Shown piece by piece: positions 1 through 7,867 of a stretch of DNA of 37,975 nt; the stretch's first letter is position 1, and each line of letters starts with the position of its first letter. The notes under the pieces are model-generated. The model had not been told where the DNA came from. It ran no database searches and worked only from the letters and a program-made list of their open reading frames with translations. Source of the DNA: Rhodoferax sp. UBA4409 (lineage in GTDB: Bacteria; Pseudomonadota; Gammaproteobacteria; Burkholderiales; Burkholderiaceae_C); assembly GCA_002390825.1 (NCBI GenBank), contig DGQR01000179.1:1-37975 (forward strand), written 5' to 3'. Made by a program: the position numbers and the translations under genes.

Positions 1-3
1 CTG

Positions 4-30
4 TTAGCACTCAAGTCCGACGAGTGCTAA
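4..30. promoter_or_regulatory. CIRCE element (HrcA operator)
   Basis: This is a perfect inverted repeat, TTAGCACTC at 4-12 and GAGTGCTAA at 22-30, with a 9-base spacer. It equals the CIRCE consensus bound by the heat-shock repressor HrcA, which normally controls groESL, dnaK or hrcA. It lies just downstream of a promoter reading leftward, so the controlled gene should be outside the window on the left, most likely groES. Confidence 0.95.
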
Positions 31-58
31 TGATAAGGGCTTTTGACCTGATTTCAAG
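30..58 (-). promoter_or_regulatory. Heat-shock-like promoter reading leftward
   Basis: On the minus strand, CTTGAAA (58-52) is followed after 12 bases by CCCTTATC (39-32), close to the sigma-32 consensus. The same DNA also reads as a sigma-70 promoter: TTGAAA (57-52), 16 bases, TATCAT (35-30). The CIRCE operator starts directly at the -10 box, where a repressor would block initiation. The target gene lies left of base 1. Confidence 0.7.
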
Positions 59-211
59 AGTCCCCCCGCTTGCGAGGGGGTTACGTTGGTATGGCACTTT
101 TCGCAGGTCACAGCAAATGGCGACCGCATTCAAGGCCGCGGCTTACACTAGTTTTGGGGGCGGATGGCCCAGCGGGGGACGCATGGAGTCTGGTTTTCAG
201 CAGGGAGTTCT

Positions 212-1669
212 ATGAGCGAACATTTTGATGTGCTGATCGTCGGCGCAGGCATTTCAGGGATCGGCATGGCGTGCCATTTGCAGAAAGAATCGCCGGGCAA
301 GCGATACGCCATCCTGGAGCGGCGCAGCGCCATTGGTGGCACCTGGGATTTGTTTCGCTACCCCGGTGTGCGGTCTGATTCGGACATGTTTTCTTTCGCC
401 TACGCCTTTCGGCCTTGGATGTCGCCCAAGGTGCTGTCCGAAGGCCGACTGGTGCGCGAGTACGTCAAGGAGACCGCTGAGGAATATGGCGTGGACCGCC
501 ACATCCGCTTCGGCCTGAAAATCCTCAAGGCCGATTGGTCCAGCGATCAGAACCTCTGGACGATCACCGCCCTGCAGGAATCTATCGGCGAAACCAGCGC
601 CTACACCTGTAACTTCTTTGTGAGCTGTACCGGCTATTACGACTATGACCAGGGGCACCTCCCGGTGTTCCCCGGCCTCGATCGCTTTAAGGGGCAGACC
701 ATTCATCCCCAGTTCTGGCCCGAAAACCTGGACTACCGGGGCAAACGGGTGGTGGTGATTGGCAGTGGCGCCACGGCGGTCACGATTGTTCCGGCCATGG
801 TGGCCCAAGCTGCACATGTCACCATGTTGCAGCGCACGCCCACTTACTACTTCATCGCCCCCACACTTGAGAAAGCAATTGCGCTGCTGGGGCGTTTCCT
901 GCCTGCACGCTGGATCTATGGGACCTTGCGTAGCGCGTATATCGCTTTGCAGCGTGCGCTTTACAAGGGCGCCAAGCGCTGGCCCGACGCCATGCGAAAA
1001 TTCATGTTGCGCCCCATCCAGAAAATGCTGGGGGACACCGTGGACATGCGCCACTTCACACCCAGTTACAACCCGTGGGACCAGCGCATGTGTGTGGTGC
1101 CCGATGGCGACCTGTTCAAGGCCATCAAGTCAGGCAAGGCGACTATCGTCACCGACGAGATAGCCACGTTTACCGAGCATGGCATTCTGCTCAAGTCAGG
1201 GGAGACGCTGGACGCGGACATCGTGGTGACTGCGACCGGCATACGCCTCAAGACCTTTGGTGGCATGGACATCACCCTGGATGGCGCACCGGTGGAGACC
1301 CACCAGCTGCTGAGCTACCGCGCGGTGTTGATGCAAGACCTGCCCAACATGGCCTTCATTTTTGGCTACACCAATGCCTCGTGGACGCTCAAGGCAGACA
1401 TCGCTTCGCGGTACGTATGCCGGCTGCTCAATTACATGGATAGCAAGGGCATTGCACGTGCAACGCCCCGAGCTCCCGCCGGACAACTGGGGGAGGGCAA
1501 TGTGATGAGTTCACTGACCTCTGGCTATATCCTGCGGGATGTGAGCGAACTGCCACGCCAGGGCCGGAGCGGTCCGTGGCGCGTGACCCATGCCTACGAA
1601 GTAGACAAAACCTTGCTGCTGAACGAGTCGATTGACGATGGTGCGTTGGAGTTTGTGCGGCAGGCTTAA
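212..1669 (+). CDS. Baeyer-Villiger-type flavin monooxygenase
   Basis: This is a 485-residue FAD/NADPH monooxygenase expected to insert an oxygen atom into ketones or to oxygenate S or N compounds. The N-terminal FAD site is VGAGISGIG, followed by the GGTWDLFRYPGVRSDSD segment seen in EtaA/BVMO proteins. The Baeyer-Villiger fingerprint FxGxxxHxxxW is met by FKGQTIHPQFW, directly before the NADPH Rossmann motif VIGSGATA. The start at 212 is chosen because GGGAG stands upstream and the FAD motif then falls at its usual place. An in-frame ATG at 164 would add 16 unlikely residues. The stop overlaps the end of the convergent hydrolase gene. The true substrate cannot be read from sequence. Confidence 0.88.
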   Translation: MSEHFDVLIVGAGISGIGMACHLQKESPGKRYAILERRSAIGGTWDLFRYPGVRSDSDMFSFAYAFRPWMSPKVLSEGRLVREYVKETAEEYGVDRHIRFGLKILKADWSSDQNLWTITALQESIGETSAYTCNFFVSCTGYYDYDQGHLPVFPGLDRFKGQTIHPQFWPENLDYRGKRVVVIGSGATAVTIVPAMVAQAAHVTMLQRTPTYYFIAPTLEKAIALLGRFLPARWIYGTLRSAYIALQRALYKGAKRWPDAMRKFMLRPIQKMLGDTVDMRHFTPSYNPWDQRMCVVPDGDLFKAIKSGKATIVTDEIATFTEHGILLKSGETLDADIVVTATGIRLKTFGGMDITLDGAPVETHQLLSYRAVLMQDLPNMAFIFGYTNASWTLKADIASRYVCRLLNYMDSKGIARATPRAPAGQLGEGNVMSSLTSGYILRDVSELPRQGRSGPWRVTHAYEVDKTLLLNESIDDGALEFVRQA

Positions 1670-2589
1670 GCCGACAGGGTGCGCGCAAACTCCAGGAAGT
1701 CTTGCGCGGTTTGGGCGGGCGCTTCCAGCATGGGCAAGTGCCCAATGCCGTGCATCACGATCGTCTTATGGCGCGGAAACAGCCTCTCTTGGGTCTGGGC
1801 TGCCGCCGGGTTCAAGATGGCATCTTCCGCCCCCCACACGATCAGCGCCGGGGTGGGCCAGGTCGTGTGTTGGGTTTCGAGCATGGGCGAATGTTGGCTG
1901 AGGTCTTTGAAGATCTCGCAATGCAAGGGGTAATCCGCTATCGCGCGCGCGCCTAAGGTGCGCTTCAAGAAGCCGGGAAAGTAGGGGGGACGCGCCATGG
2001 TGGCGCGGATCAGCTTGGCCACGTCGGCCTGACTGCGCAGCAGGAGGGGAGAGTCGCCAGTGGCGATGTAGTGCCGCAGCATAGGTGAATCGTGGGCGGC
2101 GGCCGTGCCGGCAGCATCCAGCAACCAGAGCGCCTTGACCTGCTCGGGAAAGCGCGCCGCATATTCGCAGGCAATAAAGCCGCCCATGGAGTTGCCACCA
2201 AGAATTGCTTTTTGCACACCTAGAGCCTGAAGGAACGCATGCAAGCGCTCCACTTGATCGGACATGCGGTACCGCGCTCCGGGGTGGCGTGTCGCATCGC
2301 CAAAGCCGGGTAGGTCGGGCTGTATCACCCGAAACTGCGGTGTCAAAAATCGCGCCATGCGCGTGAAATTGTCTTTGTCGCCCCCGAAACCGTGGACGAG
2401 CACAAGCACTTCGCCTTGCCCACCTTCCAGGTAGGGGATGTCAAAGCCCGCAATCGCTTGCGACTTCAGCACCAGTCCGCTGCGCTTGCGCTCCAACCCC
2501 AATCCCCAGCAAGACGCGCTGTCGGGCTTCCATTGAATGAAAACCCACAGACATGTGGCGATCAACAGCAGCGTGTAGAGAAGTGTCAT
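1666..2589 (-). CDS. Membrane-anchored alpha/beta hydrolase (lipase/esterase-like)
   Basis: This is a 307-residue alpha/beta-hydrolase. It starts with a hydrophobic segment (about residues 2-20) that probably anchors it in the inner membrane. The oxyanion-hole motif is HGFGGDKDNF, the nucleophile elbow GNSMGG, the acid lies in VWGAEDAILNP and the catalytic histidine in GIGHLPM. The overall pattern resembles Moraxella/Psychrobacter-type lipases. The start has GAGG nine bases upstream. The gene ends against the flavin monooxygenase with overlapping stops. An upstream unknown gene ends 20 bases before this start, so the two may be cotranscribed. A hydrolase beside a Baeyer-Villiger enzyme could cleave the ester product, but this is only inference. 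Confidence 0.85.
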   Translation of the reverse strand: MTLLYTLLLIATCLWVFIQWKPDSASCWGLGLERKRSGLVLKSQAIAGFDIPYLEGGQGEVLVLVHGFGGDKDNFTRMARFLTPQFRVIQPDLPGFGDATRHPGARYRMSDQVERLHAFLQALGVQKAILGGNSMGGFIACEYAARFPEQVKALWLLDAAGTAAAHDSPMLRHYIATGDSPLLLRSQADVAKLIRATMARPPYFPGFLKRTLGARAIADYPLHCEIFKDLSQHSPMLETQHTTWPTPALIVWGAEDAILNPAAAQTQERLFPRHKTIVMHGIGHLPMLEAPAQTAQDFLEFARTLSA

Positions 2590-2609
2590 GTGCAGACCCT
2601 CGAACTACA

Positions 2610-3023
2610 TCAAACCTTGACACTGGTCCGCAGCAAGGCAGTTCTCAATTCGCGGTTCGCGGGCAGGGAGACATCCACGCCTTGCACCGCCATGTCAAAT
2701 GGTGAGCCTGGTTTGATGCAGCTCGGGAGCAGCTTCTTGGTCGGTGTCGTATTGGGGTGTTTGCCATCAGCGGCACACATGCGCACGGAAAAGCCAAATT
2801 CGTCGAGCACTCCTTTGGCGTACAACTCTGCCAATTGCTGGAACGACACGAAGGTGGAGCGTTTCACTTCTTTGGCCCCCGGCTCGCGGATGTTGCGAAC
2901 GATCTCAAACTTGCCGAGAGAGTCTCGTTGTGTATTTGTAAAGGGATGCACCAAAATCGTCACACGTGGGCCACCTTTGGTGGCCGTGAAGATGTGTTCG
3001 GCGCTGATATCTGTGAGCAGCAT
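2610..3023 (-). CDS. Hypothetical protein (137 aa)
   Basis: I do not recognise this protein. The start at 3023 is preferred over a longer frame because AAGGA stands nine bases upstream and the extra N-terminal residues look like translated spacer DNA. The product is soluble, with no signal peptide or membrane segment, and mixes beta-strand-like stretches (residues about 8-25, RVTILVHPF) with a basic C-terminus. One cysteine sits in FSVRMCAADGK and another in LLPSCIKPGSP. It lies 20 bases before the hydrolase gene and about 100 bases after the lipoprotein esterase, all on the same strand. Confidence 0.65.
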   Translation of the reverse strand: MLLTDISAEHIFTATKGGPRVTILVHPFTNTQRDSLGKFEIVRNIREPGAKEVKRSTFVSFQQLAELYAKGVLDEFGFSVRMCAADGKHPNTTPTKKLLPSCIKPGSPFDMAVQGVDVSLPANRELRTALLRTSVKV

Positions 3024-3122
3024 GTTGTGTTCCTTGTGGGCCCGCACTTTAACTGAATGCCGCCTAAGGGAAGGCCCACAACCCATCCCAAGGAGTGGGC
3101 TTGCCGGGAGCACCAAGGCCCA

Positions 3123-4964
3123 CTAGTTGGCGGTAAACATGCTGCTCAGATGATTGGTAACCGCTGTCTGGGCTGCAGGAACTGCAAGCACGCCACCGTG
3201 GGTCGCTGTATTGCTATCGTGGTAGCTCAACGTGACTTGCGAGCCCTTCGACTGCATAGTGGCTAGCAAGGCACGGGTGCTGGAGGGCAATACGGTAGTG
3301 TCTGCAGACCCTTGCACGATCAAGGTGTTCCCTGGCAGCTTCATTTGGCCGGGCTCATTGCTATTGAGCACACGGGTGACATTCGCTGCGTTGATCGCAG
3401 AGTTGATGAAGCCTGTGTACCCGGCAGGAGTCGCGCCATTGGTGACCCTGTATTGACCCACACTCGTTGAAATAGATGAGCTGAAGCTACTGAAACATTC
3501 AGTACCGACTTTCGCGTTGTAGACAGCCAGCATCCTGGCTCCGAATACATCGCTAGGTGTCAGTGGAGCGGGCGTACTTTGGGTTCCTTTGACTACATAC
3601 GCAGCATAGAAGTTGCTAATCCCCACCGCGTTGTATCCCGTCGCGTAGTTCGCAGGGTTCAACGAGCTGGCTTGAATACCCGACCACATGGTGTTGAGAG
3701 ACATCTGCAGATTGGATGCCGGAGCAATCGCGATGGCGCCTTTGTAATTCAGGCTAGTCTCCTGTTTTTTGGCGAGTCCGGCAAACTGGGCGCCGGCTAA
3801 GGCTGCATGCCCGCCCTGTGAGTGGCCCATCGTCGCCCAAGCTCCGGAGAGTTGTGTCGTCATCAACTTCTTGGCGCCCACTGCAGCCAATGCCATGGAT
3901 CGCCCGGCACTGCCCAAGTCTAGGTATGGATGCCCAGCCTCAACACCCATTGCAGAGCTGCCCATACCTTCATAGTCAGGAGCGACGACGACCATGCCCT
4001 GTGACAGCAGCGAAGCCACCACACTTGCATATTCCCAATTTCCAGTGGCCTTCATGGTTACGCTGGGGGCGCAGCTCTGCGCAACCCCTACGGTCCCGTG
4101 ACCAAACACGACCAAGGGCCAGCCACCCGGCGGCATCACCGATTTGGGGGTGAACAGCATGGCGGTTGCATTGATTTGTTTACCCATGGCGCTGGGCATC
4201 TTGTAGGCAAACAAACGCCCCGTCGCAACGGTGGATAGCGTCAGCGGCAAGTTCAGGGGATCGGCATCCTGCGACACCAGGGCAACGGATCCCGCCGCGT
4301 CTTGCATCGCTTTGACTGTTTCTTGAAGCTTTGCCAACCGTTCTTGTGGCGCCGTGCCTGCCGGCAGGTTTTTCTGTGCCTGTTGTAACTGCGCAGCCAA
4401 TTGGCGTGCTGTGCCCTGAATGATGGAGTTCCCAGCCGCCACATGGTCTTCATACGGGTTGGTGTCGGAGGCCAAGCCCAGCTCTTCCAGCACACGTTCC
4501 TTGGCGGTGGCGGCTGACAGATTGTCTGTTTTGACTTTGCCAACAATCAATGTGGTGATGGGCGTGACGACGGAAGACTCTGTCGCCGGTGCTGCCATGG
4601 TGTAGGCGGACTTGCCCGCTGCAAACAGGGTCAAGCCGTTGTCATCGGAGTCTTTGGCGGTATCGGGAATTTCTGCAATGACCGTCAGGCCGTTGGTATT
4701 GATGCTTCCGGTGTCCAGCTTGTATTTGCCACCACTGTCAGTGGTCGCAGTGGGCTCACCCGTGTCGCAGGCTCCGTTTAAATTGACATCCAAGCAGACC
4801 TTTGCGCCTTCTATATAGCCATCAATGACCGTGCCTGATAGAGAGCCTGTCGTAGCACTTCCTCCGCCGCTCCCGCCTCCGCCACCACCTCCACAGGCGG
4901 TGAGCATTGCGACGGCAATAGTAGACAGAGCAAAGGTGTGCAGCTTGAGGATGTGAGTGGGCAT
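3123..4964 (-). CDS. Secreted lipoprotein esterase/lipase
   Basis: This 613-residue exported alpha/beta-hydrolase carries a type II signal peptide with lipobox LTAC, lipidated at Cys24. A Gly/Ser linker (CGGGGGGGSGGGS) follows. Residues about 40-85 form a carboxypeptidase-regulatory or cadherin-like beta domain with an acidic DVNLNGACDTGE loop. The catalytic region has the nucleophile elbow GHSQGG, an acid in QGSADTTVLP and a histidine in NTATHGG. The FGHGTVGVAQSC segment resembles secretory lipases (LIP family). The protein is probably outer-membrane anchored and acts on extracellular esters or lipids. It is likely the first gene of the minus-strand group ending at 1666. Confidence 0.83.
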   Translation of the reverse strand: MPTHILKLHTFALSTIAVAMLTACGGGGGGGSGGGSATTGSLSGTVIDGYIEGAKVCLDVNLNGACDTGEPTATTDSGGKYKLDTGSINTNGLTVIAEIPDTAKDSDDNGLTLFAAGKSAYTMAAPATESSVVTPITTLIVGKVKTDNLSAATAKERVLEELGLASDTNPYEDHVAAGNSIIQGTARQLAAQLQQAQKNLPAGTAPQERLAKLQETVKAMQDAAGSVALVSQDADPLNLPLTLSTVATGRLFAYKMPSAMGKQINATAMLFTPKSVMPPGGWPLVVFGHGTVGVAQSCAPSVTMKATGNWEYASVVASLLSQGMVVVAPDYEGMGSSAMGVEAGHPYLDLGSAGRSMALAAVGAKKLMTTQLSGAWATMGHSQGGHAALAGAQFAGLAKKQETSLNYKGAIAIAPASNLQMSLNTMWSGIQASSLNPANYATGYNAVGISNFYAAYVVKGTQSTPAPLTPSDVFGARMLAVYNAKVGTECFSSFSSSISTSVGQYRVTNGATPAGYTGFINSAINAANVTRVLNSNEPGQMKLPGNTLIVQGSADTTVLPSSTRALLATMQSKGSQVTLSYHDSNTATHGGVLAVPAAQTAVTNHLSSMFTAN

Positions 4965-5216
4965 ATCGGGTGAGGGAAAGGGCAGGCCTTAAAGCCGAGC
5001 AAGAAAAACTGGCGCAGTCTAGTGCCAACGCCTTTCTGCCGCATCCCCCGAATGGGTGAATTTGACGCTATTCAGGGAATGCGCCGAGGCCCTGTAATGC
5101 TGCCCTCCGCAGATGCATGTGGGCTGCAGCTATCCCGTATTTCGCGTGAGTTTTTCTAGGCATTGGCTGATACGGCATGATCGAGGGCTTTTTTGCACGA
5201 TTTCCCGACTATTGCC

Positions 5217-5885
5217 ATGACCGAATCCTTGCCCCAGCCAACGGAAGCGCCTGCTGCCGAAACACCTGCAGCTTCGAAGCAGCGCCCCGCCAAATCTGAT
5301 GTATTGCCGGTGCTCGACAAGATGGCTGCCCTGTATCCCCACTTGTTCGGTGCCGTCTTCAGGCCCATGAAGCGGGGTATTTTTCAGGAGTTGCTCGACA
5401 AGCACCCCGCCGAATTTGAACCGGTTAGCCTCAAGGCGGCGCTGTCCATGCATGCGCGGTCGCTGCGCTACTTGACTGCAGTCGCGTCCGGCGAGCAGCG
5501 TCACGACCTGCAAGGCCAGCCGGTAGAGCCGATGGCGCCTGAGCACGTGTACCACGCCTTGCTGGAGGTGTTCCGCCGTCGCCAGTCCCGCACCCAGGAA
5601 GACTTGCGCCCGAAGCTGGTGCAGCGGGTGGTCGCCGCGTGGGAGGCCTCCGGCCTTACGCCGCAGGCCTATCGCGAGTTGCTCAGCGGGCGCGACGAAG
5701 CGTCCAACGCGGTGCTCGACGAGGCGCTCGTCGAAGCCGAGGCGCGTGCCGCCAAGGCGGAGGCCTTGTTGGCTGCATTCAATGCAAGCGGTGCAAGCGT
5801 TGAAGCGTTTGCCGATATGTACGGTCTGGATCCGCGCGCAGTCACCCGTTTGTTGCGGCGCCCCGGTGCCAAAGTGACGGCCTGA
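5217..5885 (+). CDS. ProQ/FinO-family RNA-binding protein
   Basis: This is a 222-residue protein with an N-terminal ProQ/FinO domain (about residues 25-135). Diagnostic stretches are LYPHLFGAVFRPMKRGIF, ALSMHARSLRYL and a following basic segment. Such proteins bind structured small RNAs and mRNA 3' ends and act as global RNA chaperones. The C-terminal part is Ala/Glu-rich, helical and basic at the end. The start at ATG 5217 was chosen over an upstream TTG (5193), since neither has a strong ribosome binding site. The gene stands alone on the plus strand. The 252 bases before it show no clear gene. Confidence 0.82.
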   Translation: MTESLPQPTEAPAAETPAASKQRPAKSDVLPVLDKMAALYPHLFGAVFRPMKRGIFQELLDKHPAEFEPVSLKAALSMHARSLRYLTAVASGEQRHDLQGQPVEPMAPEHVYHALLEVFRRRQSRTQEDLRPKLVQRVVAAWEASGLTPQAYRELLSGRDEASNAVLDEALVEAEARAAKAEALLAAFNASGASVEAFADMYGLDPRAVTRLLRRPGAKVTA

Positions 5886-5908
5886 GTCACCGCCCTGATC
5901 GATCACCA

Positions 5909-5927
5909 GGGCCCCGCAGCGGGGCCC
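5909..5927. terminator. GC-rich hairpin between convergent genes
   Basis: GGGCCCC (5909-5915) and GGGGCCC (5921-5927) form a perfect 7-bp stem with a 5-base loop. It sits between the stop codons of proQ-like and yhgE-like, pointing at each other, as expected for a shared terminator. No T-run follows on either strand, so intrinsic termination would be weak. Confidence 0.45.
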
Positions 5928-5930
5928 GGC

Positions 5931-7865
5931 TCAGAGCCCCACCGTGGGCTGCATTTGCGCAGGGTGCAGGTAGCGCCAGCGCCCTATCCAGCAAGCGAGC
6001 AGCAAGGTGGCAATACCCGCCAAACCTACCCATGTCATCGGGGTGGTCCACGCGCCGCCATAGGCGCCGAACATGGCCGCTTTGATGGCTTGGACCGTCC
6101 AGGTCATGGGCATCCAGGGGCTGATGATTTCATACAGCCCGCCACTCAGCTCCACGGGTAGCACACCGCCCGAGGCGGACAGCTGGACCGCCAGAAACAC
6201 CATGGCAAACACCTTACCGGCATCGCCCATGGTGCGCGACAAAAACAGCACGATCATCAAAAACGACATGCCCGCAACCCCGAGGCATGTTGCAAAAGCC
6301 GCGATGTCGTGCACCGGAACATGCAGACCCCAAGTCACCGTTGCACCCAACAGCGCCGCCTGTAGCGCCACCACGAGGATGGGCACGCTGACCTTGCCTA
6401 TGAATTTCGCTGGGGGCGAGAATTTTTTCGCATGCCGAGGTAATACCCGGATATGAATCAAAAACGCTGCCACCCCTGCACCCAACCACAGGGCGGCGGG
6501 GATCACGTTGGGCGCAAACCCGCTGCCACTATTGCCCACCACGGCATCGATTTCCATGATCGGCTTGACCGAGTTGGCCAGTCCTTCCGGACTCCCCTCA
6601 GGGGTATCGATCGAGGCGGGTAAAGAGTTGGCCAGCAGCACCAAGCCCGAGGACAGGGCTTGGCTTCCAACCTTCAGTTTTTGCAGGCCCTCCGACAAGT
6701 CTCCCGCTCCATGGCTGAGCTGTGCGCTGCCGCTCGCCAGTTCGTCGAGTTGGCTGTCTTCCGGGAGCTTGGTCACCGCTTGGCGGATGGCGCCGGTCAT
6801 GGTGCGCATGCCGGTTGTCAGTGTGCCCACACCGGCACTCAAACGTGTGGCGCCATCTGCCAGTTTTTTCTGCGCATCAGCGGCTGTGCGAATGCCATCG
6901 TCCAATTGATTGAGCCCGCCTGCCAGTTGGCCCACGCCGTCCTTGACACGCGTCGGTAGCAACAGGCTGTCGTCGGCTTCTGTCTTGAAGCCCATGGCAC
7001 CTTCCAGAAGCTTGTGGCTGCCGCCCTGCAATTCGTCCATGCCCTTGCTGAGGTCGGTGTGGCCACTGGCCAGCGCGTCGGCCCCGGCTTTGAGCCGGTT
7101 TAGCTCAGAATTTGGTGGGCGTTTGGAGTCCAGGGTTCGCAGTCCGTTGCCGAGCTGCTTGAAACCATCGGTGGCTTGATTGACGCCTGCATTGAGCTTG
7201 ACTGAACCGTTGGAGAGCGCACGCCCGGCGGTGGCCGCCTGGTTGGCCCCGGCCTGGAGATCTGCCGCACCGGTGCGCAGCGCATCTACCCCCGCGCGCA
7301 ACTCGTCCACACTGCGCTGTGAGCCTGCAGCGTTGGTCAGCACCATGGACCACCGGCGCTCGTTCAGGCTTTCGTTGACCTCGTGGCCCAGTTCGTTGGC
7401 AAACTGTTTGGCGATGGCGGCTGTCTGGAAGTTATTGCCCTCGGAGGCATACACCACCAGCTTGCCGCCACCCGGTTGTGCACCGGGCACCGCGTTAGAG
7501 CTGAAATCTTTCGGGATGATGAGCGCGAATGCCGCCCGGCCCATGCGGACATCCTGCCGCGCTTGTTCGGAGTCATCGTAATTTACATAGCCGAAGCGCG
7601 CACTCCGCCCGAGCTTGTAGACCACTTGCGCGCCCACATTGAACACACGGTCCTGGTAGTGCACACCCTCGTCCAGGTTCACCACCGCAACCTTCAGTGC
7701 CTGGCTGTGGGAGCCGGGGTCCCACACACTGGTGAGGTAGATCGCGGCATACACAGACGGCAGCACTGCTACCACCACCACGGCGAGCAGCATTTTGGGG
7801 TACCGCAGCAGCAACAGCATTTCGTGTCGCGCCACGTAGCGCACTTGGCTTGCAAAATTTCTCAT
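5931..7865 (-). CDS. YhgE/Pip-family membrane protein
   Basis: This 644-residue inner-membrane protein matches the YhgE/Pip (phage infection protein) family, related to ABC-2-type export permeases. One membrane segment lies near residues 22-45. A large extracytoplasmic region follows, dominated by repeated xxLxxG heptad-like units (for example LQAGANQAA, LSNGSVKLNAG, LSKGMDELQGG), typical of the family. Four or five membrane segments lie between about residue 450 and 635. Substrate and function are unknown; in Gram-positives the namesake is a phage receptor. The start lies 2 bases after the MscS stop codon, so the two genes are almost certainly translated from one message. Confidence 0.82.
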   Translation of the reverse strand: MRNFASQVRYVARHEMLLLLRYPKMLLAVVVVAVLPSVYAAIYLTSVWDPGSHSQALKVAVVNLDEGVHYQDRVFNVGAQVVYKLGRSARFGYVNYDDSEQARQDVRMGRAAFALIIPKDFSSNAVPGAQPGGGKLVVYASEGNNFQTAAIAKQFANELGHEVNESLNERRWSMVLTNAAGSQRSVDELRAGVDALRTGAADLQAGANQAATAGRALSNGSVKLNAGVNQATDGFKQLGNGLRTLDSKRPPNSELNRLKAGADALASGHTDLSKGMDELQGGSHKLLEGAMGFKTEADDSLLLPTRVKDGVGQLAGGLNQLDDGIRTAADAQKKLADGATRLSAGVGTLTTGMRTMTGAIRQAVTKLPEDSQLDELASGSAQLSHGAGDLSEGLQKLKVGSQALSSGLVLLANSLPASIDTPEGSPEGLANSVKPIMEIDAVVGNSGSGFAPNVIPAALWLGAGVAAFLIHIRVLPRHAKKFSPPAKFIGKVSVPILVVALQAALLGATVTWGLHVPVHDIAAFATCLGVAGMSFLMIVLFLSRTMGDAGKVFAMVFLAVQLSASGGVLPVELSGGLYEIISPWMPMTWTVQAIKAAMFGAYGGAWTTPMTWVGLAGIATLLLACWIGRWRYLHPAQMQPTVGL

Positions 7866-7867
7866 GG

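Noticed and set aside
62..80. CCCCC...GGGGG inverted repeat as a terminator
   Set aside because: The loop is very short with a bulge and no T-run follows on either strand; it lies upstream of the leftward promoter.
3074..3100. GCCCAC...GTGGGC stem after the lipoprotein esterase gene
   Set aside because: The stem is only 6 bp with a 15-base loop and no T-run, too weak to call a terminator.
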